Source: Prevotella sp.
GTDB lineage: Bacteria; Bacteroidota; Bacteroidia; Bacteroidales; Bacteroidaceae
Assembly: GCA_016285055.1 (NCBI GenBank)
Contig: JAEEPZ010000018.1
Location: forward strand, 1-46,374
Length of the DNA stretch: 46,374 nt
Direction: 5' to 3'
Numbering within the stretch: position 1 is the first letter of the stretch; every line of letters starts with the position of its first letter. The position numbers were made by a program, and so were the translations under genes. Of the stretch, positions 23,339-31,748 are shown piece by piece. The notes under the pieces are model-generated. The model did not search any database. It was not told the DNA's origin and saw only the letters and a program-made list of their open reading frames with translations.

Positions 23339-25375
23339 TTACTTCCCTGTGAGGAAGCCGGTGGTACGTTCAGGCGAGAACAGTTCCCATAGCGAGGCTA
23401 CGGTCCAGCCTGGAGCGAAGATGTCATTGTAAAATCCTTTGCCGTTGCGGCCGTAGTCCCACTGCGTGTGCTGCACCACTTCTGGGTTGAAGCCCGGCAC
23501 GCCGATGCCACAGAGTCTCTCCGTAGTAGGCAGCAACTGTGTGAGGGATGAGCGGATAACATCGTAAATCTGCGCAAACTGTTGCTCGCCAGTCTCTTGT
23601 GCGAGCCATTTCACGATGTGAGGCAGTTCGAAGACGAAGACGTCGACATGGTTGTTCTCTACTGACACGTTGCTCCATCCGCGGCTCTTGAAGCCGAGGT
23701 CGCCCAGCATCTGTCCCTGTGCGAAGGGCACGTCCCACAAGTAATACCATGAGAGGGCGAAGAAGGCCGCTTTCTTGCAGAGGTCGATGTAGTGCTGGCG
23801 CTCTTGTTTCTTGGTGACCATAGCCAGATAGTAAGTAGCTGTGACGGCGCTGATGGCGGCCTCCTTGTCTTCGCAGTTGGCGTCGAGCGTAGAGGAGAAA
23901 TAGTCGCTCTTCGAGATAATCTCACGTTCCAGATAGTCCACCGTGCGCTTGGCGGCTTCTAAGTAGCGCTTGTCGCCGAAATATTTGTAGCCCATGACGA
24001 GCGTGGAGGTGGCTGACGGTGTGGAACCTCCCGAGGCATCGACGTCGCTGTCGTCGTCACGGTATTTGCGCGGGTAGTGGCCGTCGTCCTTCAGCAGCGT
24101 CACCATGTTGTCGAGCAAGGTGCGCATCTTCTGCTCCCATTCTTTGTGCTTGCGTCCGTGCTGCTTCTCATAGCGCAGAAAGTGGAGCACAGCATAAACG
24201 GCCTCCGACTGCTGGCGTATGCTGTGCACGCAGTCCTTGTCGGCGGGAATGCCATTGCGTATGTGCATGTCCTCCTTGAAATAGCCACGCGCTGTGAAGC
24301 CGTGCTCCAGCCAGCTGTCGAAGATGGCGTTGCCCATGCGCACCAGTTCGGCATCGCCGGTCAACTCGCCATATTCCAGGGCGTTGAAGCCGTTGAGGAG
24401 AACGCGTCCGCAGAACCCCAGCTGCACATGGTCTACAGGCTTGCAGTCGTCGATGCGAAGCCCATGGCCGGAGTGGAACTTCAGTGCGAACTCGTCTACG
24501 TATGCCTTACGGAAGTAGTTGGCCAGCTGTGCCTTTGTCTCGTCGGGCGTGAAGAGCGGCTGCAGCGGCTGTGGGTTGAGCCTGTTCATGCAGTGCAGCC
24601 ATGTGTGAGCCACAAAGTCACCGTAGTCCTGTACCTTGTCTTCACGGATGATCCACGACAGCTCCATTTTTTCGCCCTTTTTCAGTTTTGCGAAAGCTGT
24701 GATGGGATTGATGAGCGTCAGTTTTCGGATATAGCGGCGCGGTGTCTCCACGTAGGGATAGCCGAAAGTGAGCGCTGCCTTCCCTTTCTCGTTGTCGAAG
24801 CCCACATAGCCCAGCGACGTTGTTCCGCTCGTGATGACTTCACCTTCCTGATGCGTAGTCAAGGCATCCTGTAGCGGTGATGATTGAGAAGAGATGAACG
24901 AGTAGTTGCGCAGCACGCTGAGCGAGCTCCCCGAGGCGGCATCGTAGACGCCTGTCAGTGGCGACGAGAGTCGGTCTTCCCGCACGTTCCAGCTCTTCGA
25001 CGTGTGGAATGATGGAGCCTCGCGTGGTGAGCGCAGGTTCTTGTGATACCAGAAACCAGGCAGGAAGAAGTCGCAGTCGTCGGTGGCGAAAGAGGTGGGA
25101 ATGGCGGCGCCGAGGTTGAAGTAGACGTCTTTTTCTGCCGTCAGCGTGACGGTGAGGCGCACCTCATCGCCATCGGCCACCTGCTGCTGACGGATGTTAA
25201 GCGGCAACGGAGTGTCGGCTATTAGCCGTCCGTCAGCAGCAGCCTTCAAGTTCCATGTACGGGCATCGTTGCCAGGTTGTTTCAGACTGAGTTGATAGTT
25301 CACGTTGACGGCCGTTGCCATCTGGCAGACAGCTGCCAGCAACATGGCCATGAGGAATGTGTGTTTCTTTTTCAT
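23339..25375 (-). CDS. Secreted helical-barrel protein, putative glycosidase of unknown family
   Basis: A 678-residue protein with a signal peptide (about 1-22). Residues ~25-285 look like a beta-sandwich domain. Residues ~290-670 are helical repeats with the rhythm of an (alpha/alpha)6 toroid: QQSEAVYAVLHFLRYEK, TLVMGYKYFGDKRYLEAAK, TYYLAMVTKKQ, and aromatic loops WYYLWDVPFAQGQ and HTQWDYGRNGKGF. This is the layout of six-hairpin glycosidases and polysaccharide lyases, but I cannot assign a family. It is 9 nt downstream of the GH43 gene and near GH115, so xylan side-chain or backbone processing is plausible. Candidate acids are in DDDSDVDASGG and EDKEA; their role is unproven. Confidence 0.75.
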   Translation of the reverse strand: MKKKHTFLMAMLLAAVCQMATAVNVNYQLSLKQPGNDARTWNLKAAADGRLIADTPLPLNIRQQQVADGDEVRLTVTLTAEKDVYFNLGAAIPTSFATDDCDFFLPGFWYHKNLRSPREAPSFHTSKSWNVREDRLSSPLTGVYDAASGSSLSVLRNYSFISSQSSPLQDALTTHQEGEVITSGTTSLGYVGFDNEKGKAALTFGYPYVETPRRYIRKLTLINPITAFAKLKKGEKMELSWIIREDKVQDYGDFVAHTWLHCMNRLNPQPLQPLFTPDETKAQLANYFRKAYVDEFALKFHSGHGLRIDDCKPVDHVQLGFCGRVLLNGFNALEYGELTGDAELVRMGNAIFDSWLEHGFTARGYFKEDMHIRNGIPADKDCVHSIRQQSEAVYAVLHFLRYEKQHGRKHKEWEQKMRTLLDNMVTLLKDDGHYPRKYRDDDSDVDASGGSTPSATSTLVMGYKYFGDKRYLEAAKRTVDYLEREIISKSDYFSSTLDANCEDKEAAISAVTATYYLAMVTKKQERQHYIDLCKKAAFFALSWYYLWDVPFAQGQMLGDLGFKSRGWSNVSVENNHVDVFVFELPHIVKWLAQETGEQQFAQIYDVIRSSLTQLLPTTERLCGIGVPGFNPEVVQHTQWDYGRNGKGFYNDIFAPGWTVASLWELFSPERTTGFLTGK

Positions 25376-25384
25376 GTCGATTAT

Positions 25385-26356
25385 TTATTTTTTAATCTTT
25401 GTAGCTTTTACTCCCTCTTTGGTGATGACCACCTTCTTGATGAATCCCTGCTCGTCGAACTCCATGCGGTCGATGCAAGTGACGCGGTGGTTGGCATCGG
25501 TCTCGCCCAAGGGACGGCGATGGTAGATGATGTACCACTCATCGTCGTCGGCACGTATGACAGAATGGTGGCCTGCGCCTGTCGCTACCTCGGGGTCTTG
25601 CTCCAGAATCTTTCCTATGCGATGGAACGGTCCCAGCGGCGAGTCGCTGATAGCGTAGCTCACACAGTAGTCGGGGCCTCCCCATCCGCCTTCGCTCCAC
25701 ATGAAGTAGTATTTGCCTCCGCGCTTCAGCATGAACGGTCCCTCGACGTATCGCTCGGGTGTGACTTCCTTGTAGGTGTCGCCGTCGGCAAAGGGCACGA
25801 TGCTCATCAGATCATCGGCCAGCCGTACAACATTGCAATGTCCCCAACCACCATAGTACATATAATACTGGCCATCATCGTCGCGGAAGACGAACTGGTC
25901 GATGGGCTGTGCACCGTTGACGATGTGCTGTATCAGCGGCTTGCCTAACGCGTCCTTGTAGGGGCCCTGCGGCTTGCGGCTCACGGCCACGCCAATGCCG
26001 CCCACTTCGCCTTCATGCACGTCGTTAGCAGCGAAGAACAGATAGTATTTCTTGTCTTTCTTCACAATGGCTGGCGCCCACATGGCACGTCGCGCCCAGC
26101 TCACCTCCTTGCTGGTGAGTACATTGGGATGTTTCGTCCAGTGCACGAGGTCCTTGGACGAGAAGGCATCGAAATGCAGCTGCTCGTCGTAGGGTGCCGA
26201 ATAGGTGGGGAACACCCAGCATTGTTTTCCGAACACGGCGCCTTCCGGGTCGGCATACCACCCGTCGACGATGGGGTTGCCGCTGGTCTGCCCGCTCACT
26301 TTCAAAACGGTGGCCATGAGAAACATGGTCATGATGATTTTTCTGCTCATATTCAT
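25385..26356 (-). CDS. Glycoside hydrolase family 43 protein (arabinofuranosidase/beta-xylosidase)
   Basis: A 323-residue protein with a signal peptide (about 1-22, ending KVSGQ) and a single five-bladed propeller domain. The expected catalytic acids are present: Asp36 (WYADPE, general base), Asp153 (QPIDQF, pKa modulator) and Glu205 (VEGPF, general acid). No extra beta-sandwich domain follows, so it is a short GH43. It would remove arabinose or xylose from xylan or its oligomers in the periplasm; specificity cannot be read from the sequence. Its own promoter (TATATTTG at 26371-26378) lies just upstream, and it shares a transcript with the 678-residue protein. A start at Met3 is equally possible. 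Confidence 0.9.
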   Translation of the reverse strand: MNMSRKIIMTMFLMATVLKVSGQTSGNPIVDGWYADPEGAVFGKQCWVFPTYSAPYDEQLHFDAFSSKDLVHWTKHPNVLTSKEVSWARRAMWAPAIVKKDKKYYLFFAANDVHEGEVGGIGVAVSRKPQGPYKDALGKPLIQHIVNGAQPIDQFVFRDDDGQYYMYYGGWGHCNVVRLADDLMSIVPFADGDTYKEVTPERYVEGPFMLKRGGKYYFMWSEGGWGGPDYCVSYAISDSPLGPFHRIGKILEQDPEVATGAGHHSVIRADDDEWYIIYHRRPLGETDANHRVTCIDRMEFDEQGFIKKVVITKEGVKATKIKK

Positions 26357-26370
26357 GTTGTTATCGAATG

Positions 26371-26400
26371 CAAATATAAGGATTTTTTTCTTGTTTCAAG
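26371..26400 (-). promoter_or_regulatory. Promoter of the GH43 gene
   Basis: Minus strand: CTTG (26397-26400), 18 nt, TATATTTG (26371-26378). The -7 is a full consensus and the -33 is one base off. The start codon is 15 nt after the -7, so the leader would be very short. Confidence 0.6.
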
Positions 26401-26520
26401 TCACAGCCTGACAATTGTATCATTAAAAAGTGATTCTTCAAAGACGTTTCCTTTTGAAATGCAATTACTTAGTAAACGCTATGAAAGATGTTTGTATCAT
26501 GGTTTTATTGATTTGTGCTG

Positions 26521-29500
26521 CTAATGATGGCTGGCAGCATGGCCGATGCGGTCAATGCGGAAGAAGTCTACCTTGAACCATCCCGCGTTGTCGTTGGTGG
26601 AGCGCTCGCCGCTGTTGCGCTTGTTGCTGGTTTTGATGCCGAGGCAGAGGTCTTCGCCTGCTGTCACGTTGACATAGACCTCCATGTCGCGCAGCACGAT
26701 GTTCGATGCGTTGCCCCCGACATGGCCTGCATAGGTGGCGTTCTCGCCAGGGCTGAGCAAATGGGTGTAGTCGTTTTCGTGGCCGTAATACTGCACTTCG
26801 TTATTGGCGAAGAGGCGGCAGTTGGTCTTTCTGTCGCCCTCCACCCACAGCCGGCAACTCACCCTGTAGAGCCCTGGCTCCAGCTTGCTGGCGGGGATGG
26901 TTTGGTAGAGCCAGAAGTCGTCGGGCATGGGCACGCTGTTCACCCAGCAGACGTTGACGCCGTGAAGGTTGGTGGCATCCTGGTTCACACCATACGACTG
27001 CAATCCGTTGGCTCCCTGTTTCAGCTCGCCTTTCGACTGCCATCCGTATGGGATGCCCCGGCTTATCTGTCCTGCTACATTCAACTCTCCGTTATGGCCG
27101 TACTCAAAGTCGTAGTTCTTAATGAGTTGCTTCGTCAGCGACAGGTCGTCCTCCTGCTTCACCGTGTTGCGTATCTCGCTGACCACCACGCCGGGGTCGA
27201 GCAGGGCGATGCGCAGGGTGACGGTCTTCTCCTGGCCACTGACATAATCGATGGCGGCGTCATTGTAGCCCTGAGCCACGGTGGTGTGCCACTTTCCCTC
27301 CATGGCCATTGTCTTCAGCGAGGTGATGACAGGCGACTGGGCCGCAGAGCCATCGAGCACCGTGAGGGCGACACGCAGGTCGTAGTCGGTGTTGATGGGG
27401 AAGTTTGACAGGCAGCGCACCTCTATGTGGTTTTTGCCTTTCTTCACGGGCACCTCATACTCCACAAAAGGCGCCTCATCTCGTGCGGAAGCAGATGAGG
27501 TGTTGTAGGCCGTCATGTCCAATGGCCAGACGGTGAGGCTTGACTTGTTGATGCCTAATCCCTCAATGGTCTTTACCGACGGGCTCGCCTTCTTGTAGTC
27601 AGCGGCGGGAATCACTGTCACATCTTCTTTGCTCAAGGGTATCGCTCCGTTGCGGATGCTTGTCGGCGTGACCGTGGCGGGCATGTTGAAATGCTCCAGT
27701 CCTCGGGGCTTGAAGTTCATCATACCGTTCCACTTGCCCCCGGCTATGTCGTTGTTATACTGGTTGGTCAGCTGCTCTATCATGCTGTATGCCTTGCGGG
27801 CGTCGGCGGCATACTGCAAGGCCATGTCGCGGTGTCCCAAGTTGCCCAGCTCTATGCTCTGTGCCGCACGGAAGGTTTTCACGTTCATGTAGTAAGCCCC
27901 TTTCACGGGATATTCTATGAGTTGGAAGAAGGCATCCTGCAGGTCGGCGGGTATGTTTCTCTTCAGGGCATCTACGCGCTCGACCAGTGACTCGTATTCG
28001 CTGATGCGCCGGTCTTTGTCGTCGTTGCTGTAGCTGATGATGTGCAGATGTTCGGGCTTGCCGCCAGCTGCCAATCGGTAATAGTCACGCTTGATGGCGG
28101 CTATCTCGTCGGCGTATGCCTCTCCGAAAGTCTTTGCAGCCCAGGCGCGGCTGTAGCCGATGGCATTCTCCGGCGTCCACTGGTTCACATTCCATGCTAA
28201 GTCCATGCAGAACTCCAGCTCCATCTCGGCGGGCTTGATGTCGCCTACGTTGATGACCCACAGCGTGCGGATGCCCTGGTCGTAGGCCCGCGACAGCTCG
28301 TAGCTCATCAGCGAGGGCGAGTGGGAGGCTATCCAGAGGTAGTCGGCGGGTGTGCCCCAGTAAGACACGTGGTAATAGACCCCGTTTCCGCCTGAGCGGG
28401 CCTGCTCTGCGGGCTTGGGCAGCTGGCGTATATAGCCGTGGTTGTCGTCTACCCAGCAGAGCGTCACGTCCTCCGGCACCTGCAGCCCGGCGTTGTAGGC
28501 ATCGAGCACCTCCTTGTAGGGGATGAAGAGCTGTGGCACCTTCGTCACGTCATCGAAATACTTGCCCAGCAGGTCGCGCTGGTAGCCGATGATTTCCGTC
28601 AGTCCGCGCACCTTGTCCTCCGTTGTGGGGTAGCCCGAGATGCCCCAGTCATGCACGCCGCGCATACCTAAGGTGTACATGCCGTCGTAGCCCACGCTCT
28701 CTTTGACACGCTCTTCCCAGTAAGTCTGTATCTTCTTCTTGTTTGTCACATAGTTCCAGTCCTCATTGACGCCGTTCCAGGGGGCGTGGCGCCACTCCCA
28801 CTCATTGTCGCGCAGCATCTGCTCGCAGTGACTGGATCCGAGCATGATGTCGTATCTCTTTGCCACCGGCAGGTTGTCCTTGTTGGCCCAGAAGGCTTCG
28901 GAGCAGAGGTGCATGGCGGGCCACAGCGTGTTGGCGCGCAGTCGCAGCAGCAGCTCCATCACTCGGGCGTAGGTGTTCGGGCCGATGTTGTTGTACTGCT
29001 TGTCGATGCCCTTGCTGGCCCAGGGGAAGAGCGCAAAGTCCTCGTCGTTGATGAAGATGCCCCGGTATTTCACCGACGGCTCGCCCACTGTCAGTTGTGT
29101 GCCTGTGGCATAGAGCGTTGCCTTCTTCTTCGGCGTCACGTCGGCCCACCATATCCAGGGTGACACTCCGGCTAAGCGTGACAGATCGAACAGACCGTAG
29201 GCCGTGCCTCGCGGCGTGCTGCCGATGATGACGAGTGCGCGGCGGATGCCTTTCTGCGGCTTCTCCACCATCTGCAGCGAGTAGGCTTCCCACTTGCCGC
29301 TGACCTTCGATGCGTCGACTTTGCCCTTGGCGATGAGGGCATCCACCAGCGGCGACTGCCCCACGGTGCCGGCAATGATGACCGGCTGTCCTTTCGGCAG
29401 GCTGTGGCTGACGGTCAGGGCCTTGCCTGTGACGGCCTGCAGGTCGTGTGCCACGCAGTCGGCGGCAGTAGCCACCACCTCGGCGTCAGCCTTGTCGGTC

Positions 29501-29634
29501 ACTATCACGGCCACCTCGCTGCTCGTCACGATGGGCAGGGCGCCGCTGCTGTTTTCAGTGCTCAGCTGAATCTGTGCACTTGCTGTCATCGCCAGGATGA
29601 CGGCGGTCAGGAAAGAAGCGAATCTTTTCTTCAT
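26521..29634 (-). CDS. GH115 xylan alpha-1,2-glucuronidase
   Basis: A 1037-residue protein with a signal peptide (about 1-20). It has the GH115 layout: N-terminal domain with ALPIVTSSEVAVIVTD, catalytic barrel with YRGIFINDEDFALFPWA, LLRLRANTLWPAMH and LGMRGVHDWG, then the helical region and C-terminal carbohydrate-binding-like beta domains (from about residue 650). Length fits the family (roughly 950-1050). GH115 enzymes remove (4-O-methyl-)glucuronic acid from internal xylose of glucuronoxylan, and the genome's UxaC/KdgK genes nearby can use the product. It ends 164 nt before the GH43 gene on the same strand. A -7-like TATTTTTG (29694-29701) lies 60 nt upstream, but a proper -33 is missing. 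Confidence 0.93.
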   Translation of the reverse strand: MKKRFASFLTAVILAMTASAQIQLSTENSSGALPIVTSSEVAVIVTDKADAEVVATAADCVAHDLQAVTGKALTVSHSLPKGQPVIIAGTVGQSPLVDALIAKGKVDASKVSGKWEAYSLQMVEKPQKGIRRALVIIGSTPRGTAYGLFDLSRLAGVSPWIWWADVTPKKKATLYATGTQLTVGEPSVKYRGIFINDEDFALFPWASKGIDKQYNNIGPNTYARVMELLLRLRANTLWPAMHLCSEAFWANKDNLPVAKRYDIMLGSSHCEQMLRDNEWEWRHAPWNGVNEDWNYVTNKKKIQTYWEERVKESVGYDGMYTLGMRGVHDWGISGYPTTEDKVRGLTEIIGYQRDLLGKYFDDVTKVPQLFIPYKEVLDAYNAGLQVPEDVTLCWVDDNHGYIRQLPKPAEQARSGGNGVYYHVSYWGTPADYLWIASHSPSLMSYELSRAYDQGIRTLWVINVGDIKPAEMELEFCMDLAWNVNQWTPENAIGYSRAWAAKTFGEAYADEIAAIKRDYYRLAAGGKPEHLHIISYSNDDKDRRISEYESLVERVDALKRNIPADLQDAFFQLIEYPVKGAYYMNVKTFRAAQSIELGNLGHRDMALQYAADARKAYSMIEQLTNQYNNDIAGGKWNGMMNFKPRGLEHFNMPATVTPTSIRNGAIPLSKEDVTVIPAADYKKASPSVKTIEGLGINKSSLTVWPLDMTAYNTSSASARDEAPFVEYEVPVKKGKNHIEVRCLSNFPINTDYDLRVALTVLDGSAAQSPVITSLKTMAMEGKWHTTVAQGYNDAAIDYVSGQEKTVTLRIALLDPGVVVSEIRNTVKQEDDLSLTKQLIKNYDFEYGHNGELNVAGQISRGIPYGWQSKGELKQGANGLQSYGVNQDATNLHGVNVCWVNSVPMPDDFWLYQTIPASKLEPGLYRVSCRLWVEGDRKTNCRLFANNEVQYYGHENDYTHLLSPGENATYAGHVGGNASNIVLRDMEVYVNVTAGEDLCLGIKTSNKRNSGERSTNDNAGWFKVDFFRIDRIGHAASHH

Positions 29635-29972
29635 GGTGTGTAATGTGTTGGGGTCAATGACAAATCATTTATGTTGCGTCGCAATGACGGCCACAAAAAT
29701 ACAAAAACTTTTGTCAAGTGATGCTCCTTCACCCGACAATCTTTCGCCCGTGATGACGTTTGAACAGATATTGTTGTCTTTTTGATAAGATATTGCTCCA
29801 TTTGCTTGGCTTAAAAGGCCAATGGAGGAGAATTGGACTACATCAATCCTTTGTCTGCATCTGTCATGATACATTCGTTGGAGGAATTGGCTTGCTCCAG
29901 TATGGGCGGGCGTACTATCGGGGGGATAGCGGAGCATAATTTCATTCTTTCTGCAACTTTTCTCTCGAATAA
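29635..29972. other. Divergent intergenic region without recognised gene
   Basis: Between the divergent GH115 and NYN-domain genes I see no coding frame with family character. The only features are the weak minus-strand -7 at 29694-29701 and AT-rich tracts. Confidence 0.6.
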
Positions 29973-30004
29973 TTTGCAAGTATCATAGGAAATGACTATC
30001 TTTG
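29973..30004 (+). promoter_or_regulatory. Promoter upstream of the NYN-domain gene
   Basis: Plus strand: TTTG (29973-29976), 20 nt, TATCTTTG (29997-30004). It is a perfect match to the -33/-7 consensus. Transcription should start near 30010, about 80 nt before the ATG. Confidence 0.8.
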
Positions 30005-30009
30005 CAGCA

Positions 30010-30070
30010 AATTATTAAGCTCCGCCATTCTTTCTTGAATGGATATGGCCGTCTGAGGACGGCTTTTTTT
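30010..30070 (+). ncRNA. Short terminator-ended leader RNA (attenuator or small RNA)
   Basis: Between promoter and start codon lie two perfect hairpins: CCATTC/GAATGG (30025-30030 with 30037-30042) and GCCGTC/GACGGC (30048-30053 with 30058-30063), the second followed by seven T (30064-30070). That is a strong Rho-independent terminator before the gene. Most transcripts would end as a ~60-nt RNA, and the gene would need antitermination or leakage. Confidence 0.65.
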
Positions 30071-30090
30071 AATTTAGCGACATCACGATT

Positions 30091-30756
30091 ATGGCACAGC
30101 GTGTAACGTTCTACATCGACGGATTCAATTTCTATTACGGCCTGCGCCGCACTAAGCGCAACGAGCCGCAATGGGGCGACTACTACTGGATTGACATGGT
30201 GAAACTCTGCCAGGGCTTTCTTGGTGATGGTCAGGAGGTGGAGAAGGTTATCTATTTCACTGCCTCGCCCCTCAACCCCGAGAAAAGCAGCCGCCAAAGT
30301 GCTTTCCTCAACGCCAACAAACTCATCAACGGCGACCGCTTCGAGGTTGTGCGCGGCAAATATCTCGACAAGCAAATTCAGTGTCCCAACTGTCATTACG
30401 CCATCTCACGTCCCGAGGAGAAAAAGACAGACGTAAACATCTCCGTCCGCATGATAGCCGATTGCGTGCTCAATGCCACTGATACCATCGTCCTCGTCAG
30501 TGCCGACAGCGACCTTGTGCCGCCTCTGGAGTTCATTCAGAAGCAATATCCTGAGAAGCGCATCAAGGTTTACTTCCCGCCCTCAAACTTCAGTTGCGAC
30601 CTGAAGGACAATCTCATGCACCACAGCAGCAAGCCCGTCCTCATGTATAAAAACGAGCGCCGTTTTCGTGATGCCATCATGCCAGATATTGTGACCGACG
30701 GTACCAAGCGTTACGAGGTTCCAGAGAAGTGGAAACCAGCGAATATCGTGAGGTAA
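30091..30756 (+). CDS. NYN (LabA/PIN-like) domain protein, putative ribonuclease
   Basis: A 221-residue cytoplasmic protein of the NYN superfamily. The PIN-like acidic pocket is visible: Asp10 and Asn13 (YIDGFNFYYG), Asp114 (KTDVNIS) and Asp139/Asp141 (SADSD). A CPNC pair (98-101) after QIQ is often seen in LabA-like proteins and could bind zinc with nearby Cys/His. NYN proteins are RNases that degrade or process RNA. It stands alone on the plus strand behind a terminator-ended leader, so its expression seems to be controlled after initiation. It is followed by a hairpin at 30758-30805. Confidence 0.88.
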   Translation: MAQRVTFYIDGFNFYYGLRRTKRNEPQWGDYYWIDMVKLCQGFLGDGQEVEKVIYFTASPLNPEKSSRQSAFLNANKLINGDRFEVVRGKYLDKQIQCPNCHYAISRPEEKKTDVNISVRMIADCVLNATDTIVLVSADSDLVPPLEFIQKQYPEKRIKVYFPPSNFSCDLKDNLMHHSSKPVLMYKNERRFRDAIMPDIVTDGTKRYEVPEKWKPANIVR

Positions 30757-30757
30757 A

Positions 30758-30805
30758 AGATTCGGGAGACCGTCGTTGGCGATACAGTGGCGGCCTCCCG
30801 TATCT
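30758..30805 (+). terminator. Hairpin after the NYN-domain gene
   Basis: AGATTCGGGAG (30758-30768) pairs with CTCCCGTATCT (30795-30805) in 10 of 11 positions, starting right after the stop codon. No strong T-run follows; a -7-like TATCTTTG overlaps its 3' side. It may end or stabilise the mRNA. Confidence 0.45.
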
Positions 30806-30818
30806 TTGCATATGAACT

Positions 30819-31085
30819 TTACAAATCTAATACTCTTTTGACAATCTGAAGATCTCTTGAATGATTTCTTATGATACGTTCTTGCTCCTCTTTATCCTTA
30901 ATCTGCTGATAGTAGCGCTTCACGACTTCCTCGCGCTTCTGATGCAAATCATAATGTGACAAGCCAGCCCATTCCACAGATGGGTCAAGGCGTTGAATGA
31001 TTTGCCTGTCCTCCTTTTCACATTCCATATCATTTACGGTGTCTCTCACATATTTGGGCGTTATAAAATGTACGATGACGCACAT
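30819..31085 (-). CDS. Small hypothetical protein, possibly a 5'-truncated or frameshifted gene
   Basis: An 88-residue frame without a family I recognise. The C-terminal ~50 residues are a charged helix (HQKREEVVKRYYQQIKDKEEQ). The open frame continues 21 codons upstream of the ATG at 31085 without another ATG, and an out-of-frame ATG at about 31133 begins a peptide that looks like a signal sequence (MKAKTIIGQLFISALTC). Either the true start is non-standard, or a frameshift has split the gene. A structured leader and a -7 site (31347-31354) lie upstream. It could also be a chance frame. Confidence 0.4.
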   Translation of the reverse strand: MCVIVHFITPKYVRDTVNDMECEKEDRQIIQRLDPSVEWAGLSHYDLHQKREEVVKRYYQQIKDKEEQERIIRNHSRDLQIVKRVLDL

Positions 31086-31167
31086 GTAAGAGCCGAAATA
31101 AATAGCTGTCCGATAATCGTTTTTGCTTTCATACGCTATTCCTGTTTCTTAATTTATTCCAAAGTAA

Positions 31168-31238
31168 ATGCGCAGACATTATCCACGCATCACCGAGGTT
31201 TACCACAACCTACATCCATCGCAGAAACGTCTGCGCAT
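31168..31238. repeat. Inverted repeat with nested hairpins in the leader of the small gene
   Basis: ATGCGCAGAC (31168-31177) is repeated in reverse as GTCTGCGCAT (31229-31238). Inside, AGGTT/AACCT forms one hairpin, and GCAGA/TCTGC (31221-31234) competes with the outer stem. A minus-strand -7-like TACCTTTG (31347-31354) lies about 110 nt before it. It could be a structured regulatory leader. I see nothing else in 31239-31346. Confidence 0.5.
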
Positions 31239-31483
31239 AAAGCGCACACGCTCTATTTATGGATGTGTGAGGCTCGATTATCTGCGAGGTGGAATTCGGT
31301 AATGTTTGAGCCTACCAAAAGTTCGTGGCTCATAAGAAACACGATGCAAAGGTACGAAAATTTTGTGATAAACGATGCGTTGTAATTAAAAAAGTTATGA
31401 GAAGAGTTGAAATATCAGAAAAAGTACTTATCTTTACAGCGTCAAAACATTGGTTTTGGCTATCCGGGATGAATCCCGCAGGA

Positions 31484-31681
31484 TTGAGGTAGCCCTATTC
31501 TCCCCCTTACAAAGGGGGAGTTAGAGGGGGGGGCCTCCTCTTTTGGAAAATAGGTTGGGACATCTCTGACAAACCACCCCTGACCCCTCCTTTGGAAAAT
31601 AGGTTGGGACATCTCTGACAAACCACCCCTGACCCCTCCTTTGGAAAAGGAGGGGAAGGGGCGGCGCGCAGGTCGAAAAAA
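31484..31681. repeat. Dispersed intergenic repeat with 49-bp tandem duplication
   Basis: 31484-31532 holds a hairpin (CTCCCCCTT/AAGGGGGAG) also present at 44895-44941. A 49-bp unit starting TTTGGAAAATAGG occurs at 31542 and 31591, with the start of a third copy at 31640. The last part (CCTCCTTTGGAAAAGGAGGGG) is found again at 44754-44774. The two copies in one window suggest a genome-wide repeat family. Confidence 0.85.
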
Positions 31682-31720
31682 GTAGGAGATAAACACCAAG
31701 CGAAGGTGTTTATCTCCTAC
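31676..31720 (-). terminator. Rho-independent terminator after uxaC
   Basis: On the minus strand GTAGGAGATAAACACC (31720-31705) pairs perfectly with its complement (31697-31682) around a 7-nt loop, followed by six T. It lies about 30 nt after the uxaC stop and ends the uronate operon. Confidence 0.92.
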
Positions 31721-31748
31721 TGATGAACCTATTTGACGGTGAAAGCTA

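Noticed and set aside
24077..24874. 265-codon frame antisense to the helical-barrel protein
   Set aside because: GC-rich codon bias opens the antisense frame; no domain and no promoter.
31484..31681. Insertion sequence
   Set aside because: No transposase frame and no terminal inverted repeats; it fits a small dispersed repeat.
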